From: Chloroflexota bacterium
Lineage (GTDB): Bacteria > Chloroflexota > UBA11872 > UBA12225 > JAJDUF01
Direction: 5' to 3'
Assembly (NCBI GenBank): GCA_022826725.1
Contig: JAJDUF010000012.1
Coordinates: 186,001 to 250,000 of the forward strand
DNA: 64,000 nucleotides
The notes under the pieces are model-generated. The model did no database searches. It saw nothing but the letters and a program-made list of their open reading frames with translations, and was not told the origin of the DNA. Positions 36,868-44,811 of this stretch are shown in pieces. A program made the position numbers and the translations under genes. The stretch's first letter is position 1. Every line of letters begins with the position of its first letter.

Positions 36868-36947
36868 CGGCTCCGTCATTGCCGTGCAAGCAGGAATCCG
36901 ACGGGCCTGCGGGTCTTCGATCCTCGCTTTCGCGCGAATGACCACGG
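36868..36947. repeat. Imperfect palindrome resembling the widespread GTCATTCCCGCGAAAGCGGGAATC repeat
   Basis: The left arm (around 36871-36899: CCGTCATTGCCGTGCAAGC and so on to GGAATCC) and the right arm (around 36919-36942: GATCCTCGCTTTCGCGCGAATGACC) are imperfect inverted copies. Together they look like a diverged member of the REP-like family that reads GTCATTCCCGC..GCGGGAATGAC in many genomes. It begins 8 bases after the pilin stop and could also act as a transcript-stabilising or terminating hairpin. Confidence 0.55.
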
Positions 36948-36991
36948 GGGCTGGCTGCCACCGACCGGTAAAGCCGCGTATACTCCCCGTG

Positions 36992-37408
36992 ATGGCCAAG
37001 AACGTGACCAAGGGCAATCTGTGGGGGTACATCCAGAGCCGCCCCTACGCCAGCGTGGCGGATATTCGCCGCCAGTTCAGTCTGGAGAGCGAGGCGGCCA
37101 TCCCGCTGCGGACCACGCACGGCGTCGTGTACATCGGGCTACCCAATCGCGGGGCGCAATACCTCCGCCAGCTGCTGCGCGAGGGCCGGATTGCACTCGA
37201 CTTCTTGCCGGACGTGCGGGGGCACGTCGTGACCGGGGTCTATGCGATCCAAGCTCCCAATCGCAAGGGGACGCCAGGTGGGCCGGCGAAGGGAAAGGGT
37301 ACGCGCAAGCGCAACCGCCGGTCGCGGCGAGGCGGTCGGACCGCCACTGCTGTCGCGCCGACCCAGCAAGCGGCGGCAGCGTCAACCACCGGCAATGCGT
37401 CCAGCTAA
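36992..37408 (+). CDS. Small basic protein with possible winged-helix domain
   Basis: A 138-residue protein. Residues 5-80 (NLWGYIQSRPYASVADIRRQF, a strand pair around HGVVYIGLP, then helix QYLRQLLREGRIAL) have the helix-turn-helix plus wing spacing of a small DNA-binding domain. The last 45 residues are a Gly/Lys/Arg-rich basic tail (for example KGKGTRKRNRRSRRGGR), as in nucleic-acid-binding proteins. I do not recognise a family. The frame is open upstream through the palindromic repeat, which is why the start at ATG-36992 is preferred. Confidence 0.6.
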   Translation: MAKNVTKGNLWGYIQSRPYASVADIRRQFSLESEAAIPLRTTHGVVYIGLPNRGAQYLRQLLREGRIALDFLPDVRGHVVTGVYAIQAPNRKGTPGGPAKGKGTRKRNRRSRRGGRTATAVAPTQQAAAASTTGNASS

Positions 37409-37602
37409 TCCCGCGCTACACAACTTCTACGCCCCCGGATTCGTTCAGGTGGGGAGGCGGTGCATCCGGCGCCGGCCGGGAACGGTTGATGGTAGCGCCA
37501 TGCGCGTGTTATCCTCGTAGTAATACCTCCCTTAGGATGGAGTTTCATCCGTTCTCCCCGGTCCATCGCCTCGCACACGTAATGCCTAGGTGGTAGCGCG
37601 AA

Positions 37603-38817
37603 GTGACCGCATCGTCTCCCCCAGAGCTACGGACCACCGGTCGCAGTGCTTCGGTCCGGTCATCAAGAGTAGTTGGCTCGCGGCGGCCGCCGCCGGCCCG
37701 CCCGCGCCGTGATGGCGCACCAGCGGAGCCGGCCCCGCCACCACGGCCACCCGAGGGATGGACACTTGGGCCGCGTGGGCGCATTGCCGTCTTCTGGGCG
37801 CTGATCGCGGCGGCAGTGGTCTTCCTCTTTGCCGTCCGCGGGATCGTCGCACCCTTCCTCTGGGCGCTGATCCTGGCCTATCTGCTCAATCCGGTCGTCA
37901 AGCTGGTTTGCCGGTACTTGCGGGTGCCGCGCATCGTGGCCGTCACCATCATCTACGTGGCGCTTGGCTCGGCCATTGCCTGGTTGTGGGTGACGACCTC
38001 GCCGCTCTTGCTCGGTCAAATCCAGGACCTTGGCGAGGCCCTGCCCGGCTTGGTGGATCAGACCGTCGCTCTCTTGGCTTCAACCGACTCCATCATGGTG
38101 CTCGGCTTCAAGATAGACATCGAGCCGTTGGTCGCCGACATCGGCCCCGCGGTCAACGAGCTCGTGACTGAGGGGACTCGCCGGCTCCTGGAAACGGCGG
38201 TCGAGGCACTTGAGGTCATCCTGCACTTCCTCCTGACGCTGGTCGCCACGTTCTACCTCCTGATTGACCTGAACCGCCTTAGTGAGTTCGGCCGGCGCCA
38301 CATTCCGGCCCGCTTTCGGATGGAGTTCGGCCCCCTCGCGCAGCGGATTGACCGGATCGTCGTGCGCTTTATCTACGGTCAGTTGGCGCTCGTTGCCATC
38401 ATGAGCACCGTCACCTACATTGCGCTCACGATCCTCGACGTGCGGTTCGCCCTTGTGCTGGCCATTGCGACCGGCTTCCTCGAGCTGATCCCCTACATTG
38501 GCCCCATCACGGCCGGCGGATTAGCCGTGCTGGTCTCGTTTGGGCAGACGCCGCCCTTCGGCTGGACGCCGGTCGTGTACGCAGCCGTGATCGCGTTCGT
38601 GTATTTCGTGCTGCGCCACGCCGAGGACTATTTCGTGATCCCCAACGTCGTCGGCCGGGTGGTGAAGCTGCACCCGGTGCTCACCATGTTCGCCATTTTC
38701 TCCGGCGCCGTGCTCGGCGGAATCATGGGCATGCTCCTCGCAGTGCCGATTGCAGCCATCCTGCGCCTCATCGTGCAGTTCATGTGGCGGAAAGTGGTTG
38801 AAACCGAGAAGTTCTAA
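37603..38817 (+). CDS. AI-2E family (PerM-like) transporter
   Basis: A 404-residue integral membrane protein with about 8 helices. Conserved family segments are RGIVAPFLWALILAYLLNPVV, the long amphipathic middle region, GFLELIPYIGPI, HAEDYFVIPNVVGRVVKLHP, and GIMGMLLAVPIAAI. Members export diverse small molecules, and evidence for AI-2 itself is limited to a few. The first 55 residues are an unusual cytoplasmic Arg/Pro/Ser-rich tail. Start is GTG with an AGGTGG site 9 nt upstream. Confidence 0.92.
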   Translation: MTASSPPELRTTGRSASVRSSRVVGSRRPPPARPRRDGAPAEPAPPPRPPEGWTLGPRGRIAVFWALIAAAVVFLFAVRGIVAPFLWALILAYLLNPVVKLVCRYLRVPRIVAVTIIYVALGSAIAWLWVTTSPLLLGQIQDLGEALPGLVDQTVALLASTDSIMVLGFKIDIEPLVADIGPAVNELVTEGTRRLLETAVEALEVILHFLLTLVATFYLLIDLNRLSEFGRRHIPARFRMEFGPLAQRIDRIVVRFIYGQLALVAIMSTVTYIALTILDVRFALVLAIATGFLELIPYIGPITAGGLAVLVSFGQTPPFGWTPVVYAAVIAFVYFVLRHAEDYFVIPNVVGRVVKLHPVLTMFAIFSGAVLGGIMGMLLAVPIAAILRLIVQFMWRKVVETEKF

Positions 38818-39010
38818 GTCAGGGAGTCTTGCCAGGCCAATGCGGCCTCTGCGCCGGCGGTCGTCACGCGATGGCCAGCCACATCCTTTTCGACTGATCC
38901 TCCGGCCTTCAACCGGGCGCCGCTCCCGATTTGCCTTCCTAGAACTTTATTTCTAAACTGAGTTGACCCGACATCCCGTCCGGTACTTCAGCTTCAAGGA
39001 CCTGTTATTT

Positions 39011-39922
39011 ATGTCTAGTCTAGCCGCCGCGCCTCCTGCCTCCGGGCCGTTGCCGAGCGACCTCGGTATGGACCGCATCTGCGATTGCCCGCCCAAGCAC
39101 CTCAATTGTCTGACGGCCAAGGAGTGGATTAAGCGACAGATCGGAGTCTGGCGGTTCGCCTATGAATCGCGCGACGTGCGAGATAAGCGCATCCACCCGG
39201 CCACCTTTCCCATCGCCTTAGCCAGGGCGGTCATCGAGCTATTCACCCATCGTGGGGAGTTGGTGCTCGATCCGTTTGTCGGCAGCGGCACCACCCTGGT
39301 CGCAGCGCAGGACCTGGAGCGCAACGCCGTCGGCTACGATCTCCAGCCCGGCTACGTGGCAGCGGCCCAAGAACGGCTGGCGGCTGCGGCCGAGCGCCGT
39401 GACGATACGCGCCAACTGGCGCTCGTTGCCGACGCGCGGGCGATTCGTGAGCAACTCCGGCCGGAGTCCGTGGCGCTCGTCCTCACCTCGCCGCCCTATG
39501 CCAATCTGCTCAATCGCCGGCGGAAAAACAAGAGCAGGCGCGGCGACCTCCGCCGGAACGACCAATATCTGAAGGTGGAGCAATACTCGCAGGACCCTCG
39601 GGACCTCGGCACCCTGCCCCTCGACCGCTATACCGAAGAAATAGGAGCAATCTTTGCCTCGTTGCTCCCACTGCTGCGCCCCGGCGGTCACTGCGTCATC
39701 AACGTGCCCGACATGTGGTGGGAGAATCAGCGCATCACCATCCACATCGCGGTGGTCGAGGCGCTGCGGCAGGTGGGTTACGAGCTACGGAACACGATCA
39801 TCTGGGATCGGACCAATATCGTGAACCGGGTCGGCATCTTCGGCTGGCCGAGCAACTACATCACGATGGGCACGACGTTCGAGTACTTACTCGACTTCCG
39901 GCGGCCACCGGCAGCCAAGTAG
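39011..39922 (+). CDS. Orphan DNA methyltransferase (N4/N6 class)
   Basis: A 303-residue SAM-dependent DNA methyltransferase. LTAKEWIKRQIGVW is the N-terminal element, HPATFPIALARAVIELF precedes motif I LDPFVGSGTTLVAAQ, and the catalytic motif is LTSPPYANLLNRR. A SAM-binding Glu/Asp follows (AVGYDLQPGY). It shows the same element order as the methyltransferase at 21828 but without the large insert. No partner restriction gene is visible. An AAGGA site lies 10 nt before ATG-39011; the frame is open to TTG-38963. The 193-base gap upstream (38818-39010) holds an AT-rich stretch near 38940 but no clear promoter. Confidence 0.88.
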   Translation: MSSLAAAPPASGPLPSDLGMDRICDCPPKHLNCLTAKEWIKRQIGVWRFAYESRDVRDKRIHPATFPIALARAVIELFTHRGELVLDPFVGSGTTLVAAQDLERNAVGYDLQPGYVAAAQERLAAAAERRDDTRQLALVADARAIREQLRPESVALVLTSPPYANLLNRRRKNKSRRGDLRRNDQYLKVEQYSQDPRDLGTLPLDRYTEEIGAIFASLLPLLRPGGHCVINVPDMWWENQRITIHIAVVEALRQVGYELRNTIIWDRTNIVNRVGIFGWPSNYITMGTTFEYLLDFRRPPAAK

Positions 39923-40011
39923 AACTGCCGGCTCCTCGCCATTCCGGCACGCACCGGCCTCTGCCGTGGTCATGTATGGTGCCAGCACGGCGGATGGATA
40001 TACGGAGCATG

Positions 40012-41577
40012 ATGGCTCAACGCTCGCTCGCCCGCGTCGTGATGGTGCAAGGCACCGCCTCGTCGGTGGGCAAGAGCGTGCTCGTAACCGGGCTGTGCCG
40101 GCTGTTCAGGCAGGCAGGCTATCGCGTGGCGCCGTTCAAAGCCCAGAACATGGCGCTCAACTCGTATGCCACCCCCGACGGCCGCGAGATCGGCCGCTCG
40201 CAGGCCGTCCAAGCCGCGGCGGCCGGTGTAGCACCGACCATTGAGATGAACCCCATCCTGCTCAAACCCGAGGCCGGCGGTCGCAGCCAAGTTGTGCTCT
40301 TGGGCCGGCCGGTCAGTACGGAGGATCCTGCAGAGTATGCGCGCCGCTATACCGAGCGATGGGACATCGTCACTCAAAGTCTCGATACACTGCGCTCCGC
40401 CTACGACGTTGTCGTGATCGAGGGCGCGGGCAGCCCGGCCGAGGTCAACCTGCGGGAGCGCGACATCGTGAACATGCGCGTCGCTCGCTATGCCCAGGCG
40501 CCGGTCCTGCTGGTTGGCGACATTGACCGGGGCGGTGTCCTGGCGGCGCTCGTCGGCACAATAGAACTGCTGGAGCCGGACGAGCAGGCATTGGTGCGCG
40601 GTTTCGTAATCAACAAGTTTCGCGGCGATGTAGCGGGGTTCACGCCGGCATTGAATTTCCTGGAGCAACGGACCGGCATCCCCACCCTGGGTGTCCTCCC
40701 CTACTACCGTGACATTCGGATTGCCGACGAGGATTCGGTGGCGCTCGACGAGCGGCAGATTGTTGACGGTGAGACTGGCGCGACGCAACTCGACATCGCC
40801 ATTGTGCGGCTGCCGCACATCAGCAACTTCGACGACTTCGCGCCGTTGGACGCCGAGCCGAGCGTGCGGCTGCGTTACGTCGAGCAGGCCGCCGACCTCG
40901 GCTGGCCGGATGCACTCATCATCCCCGGTAGCAAGTCTACTGTGGCCGATCTTCGGTTTCTGCGCGCCAGTCGGCTTGATGCGCGCATCATCGGTCTCGC
41001 GGCCGCCGGTGTGCCGGTACTCGGCATCTGCGGTGGCTACCAGCTACTTGGAGAGCGCATTCTTGATCCCCACGGCGTCGAGTCCCAGGAGCGCGAGACG
41101 CTTGGACTCGGCCTCCTACCGGTGGTGACGACCTTTGCCACCGAGAAACGCACCAGACAGGTTCGTGCGCGGGTCACAGCCGAACATGGTCCACTGGCCG
41201 GCGCGCGTGGAGCAGACTTCAGCGCTTATGAAATCCACATGGGTCATTCACAGGCGGCCCCGAGCACATTGGCGGAACACTTGGCACCGTTCTCTGTCAT
41301 AGATGGAGAAGTGTGCTACGCGGATGGCTGTCTGAGCACGAGCGGGACGATTATCGGCACGTATCTGCATGGCCTTTTCCAAGATGAGCCGGTGCGCCAC
41401 GCGCTCATCACCTGGCTGGCGCGTCAACGCGGCTTGGATGCACAGTTGACCGCAGCAACGCCCGCGATGACGACGCCGGAGGTGCAATACGACCGTCTAG
41501 CGGACCTCCTGCGATCTCACCTGGACGTGCCAGCACTGTTCGGGCTGGTTGGCCTCGCACCACCCTCCGGTCAGTAA
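40012..41577 (+). CDS. cobQ: Cobyric acid synthase (glutamine-hydrolysing)
   Basis: CobQ/CbiP amidates the side chains b, d, e and g of adenosylcobyrinic acid a,c-diamide in B12 synthesis. The N-terminal MinD-like ATPase has VMVQGTASSVGKSVLVTGL (Walker-type) and PFKAQNMALNSYAT, then EGAGSPAEVNLRERDIVN and DIDRGGVLAALVGT. The C-terminal class I glutaminase domain has the nucleophile in GICGGYQLLG and the His in YEIHMGHS. At 521 residues it is standard. No other cobalamin gene is in the window. Starts at 39994 and 40009 are equally open. Confidence 0.96.
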   Translation: MAQRSLARVVMVQGTASSVGKSVLVTGLCRLFRQAGYRVAPFKAQNMALNSYATPDGREIGRSQAVQAAAAGVAPTIEMNPILLKPEAGGRSQVVLLGRPVSTEDPAEYARRYTERWDIVTQSLDTLRSAYDVVVIEGAGSPAEVNLRERDIVNMRVARYAQAPVLLVGDIDRGGVLAALVGTIELLEPDEQALVRGFVINKFRGDVAGFTPALNFLEQRTGIPTLGVLPYYRDIRIADEDSVALDERQIVDGETGATQLDIAIVRLPHISNFDDFAPLDAEPSVRLRYVEQAADLGWPDALIIPGSKSTVADLRFLRASRLDARIIGLAAAGVPVLGICGGYQLLGERILDPHGVESQERETLGLGLLPVVTTFATEKRTRQVRARVTAEHGPLAGARGADFSAYEIHMGHSQAAPSTLAEHLAPFSVIDGEVCYADGCLSTSGTIIGTYLHGLFQDEPVRHALITWLARQRGLDAQLTAATPAMTTPEVQYDRLADLLRSHLDVPALFGLVGLAPPSGQ

Positions 41578-41654
41578 ACGGATGCCTAGGCGCTTATGCT
41601 TTGACGCTGCCCCGGCCTAATGTTACGGTCCGGCTGGCTTCCGAGGAAGGATGC

Positions 41655-42620
41655 ATGTCAGAAAACGCAGCCGTGCAGGAGTTGGACGGGGTGTGGCGGA
41701 TTACCTGCCCGTTCGCGGCGGGTAGTCAGGTCATGGCCTATTTCATCGCGGCGCCGCAGCCGGCGATCATTGATACCGGCGTAAGCGCTTCGCCGAGAGC
41801 GGTGATCGGCCCGGCGCTGGCGGCGGCCGGCTTGGACCTGGCCGACACGCGGTTCATCCTCAATACCCACGGTCACTGGGACCACATGGGCGGCAACGAG
41901 GCGCTGCGTGGCATCGCCAGCGGCGCGCAGGTGGTGGCGCACCCGGCGGAGGAGCGCTTCTTTCACGACATCGCCACCCACACGCGCAGTTACCGGGACC
42001 TGGTAGCAGAATTGCCGGCCTTTGCGGCGCTGGCGACGGCCTACACCGGGCAGTTCGCCGACAACATCGGGCTGCCGACACAGGTTGATGTCTGGCTTAC
42101 CGCCGAGCAGGAGATTGATCTCGGCGGCGGCATCGTCTTGCAGGCCATCCATCTACCCGGCCATGCCCATGGCCTCGTGGGCTACTGGTGGCCGGAGCGC
42201 CGGCTGCTGTTTACCGGCGATGGGGTGCAAGGACTCGGGAGCCAGGTCGGGAGCTTCCCGCTCGTCTTTGCCAGTGCCGCCGACTACCGCGCCAGCATCG
42301 CACGCATCATCGAGCTGGAGCCGGCCGCCCTCTGCATGGGACACAACTTCCTCGACCGTGAAGGTCGGCAGGCGGCGGTGCGGCGCGGGCCGGCCGCGAC
42401 GCGCTTCCTGCGGGAGAGTCTGGAGATCACCGAGCACGTGGCCGAGGTAGTCGGCGCCGCGGCCACAGCAGCACCGGACTATCCGTTCGAGGAGATCGCC
42501 CGCGCCGCGCTGGCGGTACTGTGTGAGACGTACCCGTTGCAGCTCGATCCCGCTACCGGTCTACACCTGCGCGCGCTCTTCCTGCTGCAAGCCATATGGC
42601 GCGAGCTACGGTCCCAGTAG
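41655..42620 (+). CDS. MBL-fold metallo-hydrolase
   Basis: A 321-residue metallo-beta-lactamase-fold enzyme. The metal-binding motif is NTHGHWDHMGG (HxHxDH), with the later His in HLPGHAHGLVGYW and the Asp in LLFTGDGVQ. The final third (after GHNF) is a helical extension typical of larger MBL hydrolases. No DNA/RNA-type beta-CASP insert is seen. A GAGGAAGG site is placed 5 nt before ATG-41655. Substrate unknown; it converges on the oligopeptidase gene. Confidence 0.88.
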   Translation: MSENAAVQELDGVWRITCPFAAGSQVMAYFIAAPQPAIIDTGVSASPRAVIGPALAAAGLDLADTRFILNTHGHWDHMGGNEALRGIASGAQVVAHPAEERFFHDIATHTRSYRDLVAELPAFAALATAYTGQFADNIGLPTQVDVWLTAEQEIDLGGGIVLQAIHLPGHAHGLVGYWWPERRLLFTGDGVQGLGSQVGSFPLVFASAADYRASIARIIELEPAALCMGHNFLDREGRQAAVRRGPAATRFLRESLEITEHVAEVVGAAATAAPDYPFEEIARAALAVLCETYPLQLDPATGLHLRALFLLQAIWRELRSQ

Positions 42621-42632
42621 CGAGCGGACCGA

Positions 42633-44684
42633 TCATTTTCCGGCCATTCCCAGCACCTTGAGAATGAAGGCGTATTCCAGGGCCACTTCTTTCAGCCGCT
42701 CGAATCGGCCGGAGGCGCCAGCGTGACCCGAGTCCATGTGAGTCTTCAGGAGTAAGAGCTTGTTGTCGGTCTTGAGGTCACGGAGCCGCGCGGTCCATTT
42801 GGCCGGCTCCCAATAGGTGACGCGAGGGTCGCTGAGGCCGGCGGTAACGAGCATGTGCGGGTAGTCCTGGGCCGTTACGTTGTCGTAGGGCGAGTAGGAC
42901 TTGATGTATTCGTAGAACTCGCCGGATTGGGGATTGCCCCACTCGTTGTATTCCATGGTGGTGAGTGGCAGCGTGTCGTCCAGCATGGTGTTCAGCACGT
43001 CCACGAACGGCACGTGGGCCACGATGGCTCGGAACAAATCGGGCCGCATATTCGCCACGGCCCCCATGAGCATCCCACCGGCGCTGCCTCCTACCGCTAC
43101 TAGCTTCTTGGGAGAGACATACCCCTCCCTCGCCAGCTGCTCGGCGCAGGCGATGAAGTCGGTGAAGGTATTCTTCTTGTCCAGCAGCTTGCCTTGCTCG
43201 TACCAGTCCCAGCCCAGCTCCATGCCACCGCGAACGTGCGCTGAAGCGAAGACAAACCCCCGGTCCACCAGGCTGATGCGATTGGAGCTAAAGTCCGATT
43301 CCATGACCGCGCCGTAGGAGCCATAGCCGTAGAGATACAGGGGGGCTGATCCGTCCAGCGGCGTATCTTTCCGGTAGAGGACGGAAATGGGTATGGTGGC
43401 CCCGTCGCTGGCCGTGGCCCACAGGCGGCGGGTCCGGTAGTGCTCGGATTCAAACCCGCCCGGCACCTCGGTCCGCTTTTTCAGCTCCCGCTCACGAGTC
43501 GCCATGTCGTAGTCGTACACGGTGGCGGGCGTCGCCAGCGAGGCGTAGGTGAACCGCAGGACGGTGGTCGCCCACTCCCGGCCCGATTTCACGCGCAGCG
43601 AATAGTCCTCCTCGTCAAACGGTACGGTGTGGACTTCCTCGCCGGGCAGCGTTATCACCTGCAATTGGGGGAGACCGTTCCGCCTGAAGGTAACGGCCAG
43701 GTGGTCTTGAAACGAGAGCACGCTCAGGATCGGGCGACCCGGCTCGTGGGCAATAAAGTCCTGCCAGTTGGCCTTGCCCGGTGCCGAAACGGGCGTTTCG
43801 GCGACCTTGAAGTCTTTGGCGCCGTCGCCATTGTGCCACACCAGGAATCTGTCGCCGTGGTCTACCACGTCGTATTCGAAGTCGGGCCGGCGCGGCTCGA
43901 CCAAGGTAAGCTGACCGTCCGGGCGGTTGGCGTCAAGGAAACGCCATTCGGACATATTGTTGCCGCTGGCGACCACGTAGATGAATCGCCTACTGAGCGA
44001 CTTGCCGAGGTCAACGAAAAACCGCTCGTCCGTCTCCCGGTACACCAGCTTGTCGGTGGAGGGGGCTTGGCCTAGCCGGTGTTGCAGTATCTTGACCGGG
44101 CGATGGTTCTCGTCGAGCACGTCGTAGAAGACGGTCCGGCTATCGTTGGCCCACTCCAGGGAGTAGTAGGAGTTGGGGATGGTCTCCGGCAGGTGCTCGC
44201 CGGTTGCCAGATTCTTGAAGTGGATGACGAATTTCTCCGAGCCGTCGGTGTCCAGTGAGTAGGCCAGCCACTGGTGATCGGGGCTGTTTTCGAGAACACC
44301 GACTTGGAGATAGTCCTGGCCCTCGGCCAACTCGTTTACGTCGAGGATGATTTCCTCCGGCGCAGCCAAGGTCAGGTGCTTGCGGCAGTGGATGGGGTAT
44401 TGGGCGCCCTCCTCGAAGCGAACATAGTAGTAATAGTCCCCCTCTTTCTCCGGCACCGTCGAGTCATCTTCCTTGATGCGTCCCCGCAACTCTTCGTAGA
44501 GGTCGTTCCGTAGCCGGTCGGTCGGCTGCATCACGGCCGCAGTGTAGGCATTCTCCGCCTGCAGGTACTCCGTCACTGCCGGGTCGTCAATATCGCGCAG
44601 CCAGAACCACGGGTCTACGCGCACGTCTCCGTCGGTGGTCAGCTCCTTGGGCCGCTGGGGAGCGGCGGGAGGATGGATACTCAT
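42633..44684 (-). CDS. ptrB: Oligopeptidase B-like S9 serine peptidase
   Basis: A 683-residue prolyl-oligopeptidase-family enzyme that cleaves short peptides, in OpdB after basic residues. The N-terminal half is a beta-propeller that gates access. The hydrolase domain has Ser in LVAVGGSAGGMLMG (about residue 530), Asp in GLSDPRVTYWEP (about 618) and His in DSGHAGASGR (about 654). HVRGGMELGWDWYEQGK and LYLYGYGSYG are OpdB hallmarks. ATG-44684 has a GGAG site; longer starts would run through a GC palindrome. No signal peptide, so cytoplasmic. Confidence 0.93.
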   Translation of the reverse strand: MSIHPPAAPQRPKELTTDGDVRVDPWFWLRDIDDPAVTEYLQAENAYTAAVMQPTDRLRNDLYEELRGRIKEDDSTVPEKEGDYYYYVRFEEGAQYPIHCRKHLTLAAPEEIILDVNELAEGQDYLQVGVLENSPDHQWLAYSLDTDGSEKFVIHFKNLATGEHLPETIPNSYYSLEWANDSRTVFYDVLDENHRPVKILQHRLGQAPSTDKLVYRETDERFFVDLGKSLSRRFIYVVASGNNMSEWRFLDANRPDGQLTLVEPRRPDFEYDVVDHGDRFLVWHNGDGAKDFKVAETPVSAPGKANWQDFIAHEPGRPILSVLSFQDHLAVTFRRNGLPQLQVITLPGEEVHTVPFDEEDYSLRVKSGREWATTVLRFTYASLATPATVYDYDMATRERELKKRTEVPGGFESEHYRTRRLWATASDGATIPISVLYRKDTPLDGSAPLYLYGYGSYGAVMESDFSSNRISLVDRGFVFASAHVRGGMELGWDWYEQGKLLDKKNTFTDFIACAEQLAREGYVSPKKLVAVGGSAGGMLMGAVANMRPDLFRAIVAHVPFVDVLNTMLDDTLPLTTMEYNEWGNPQSGEFYEYIKSYSPYDNVTAQDYPHMLVTAGLSDPRVTYWEPAKWTARLRDLKTDNKLLLLKTHMDSGHAGASGRFERLKEVALEYAFILKVLGMAGK

Positions 44685-44750
44685 GGATCTATCTCCGGCG
44701 CTTGTCATTCCGCCCCCCTTACCCCCCGCTGCGGCAGGGTACGGCGTGTT

Positions 44751-44776
44751 CCCTCCCCCGTCGGGACGGGGGAGGG
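44751..44776 (-). terminator. Perfect 12-bp hairpin between topA and ptrB
   Basis: CCCTCCCCCGTC (44751-44762) is followed, after a 2-base centre, by its exact complement GACGGGGGAGGG (44765-44776). It lies after the topA stop and before ptrB on the minus strand. No U-run follows. It may end topA transcription or be a member of a CCCTCCCCC-type intergenic repeat family. Confidence 0.6.
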
Positions 44777-44811
44777 CTAGGGAGGGGGCCAGCACACCCC
44801 CAGGCCCGGAG

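Noticed and set aside
43440-43460. GGATTCAAACCC-like sequence resembling a tRNA T-arm
   Set aside because: It lies in the oligopeptidase B coding frame and has no acceptor or anticodon arms around it.
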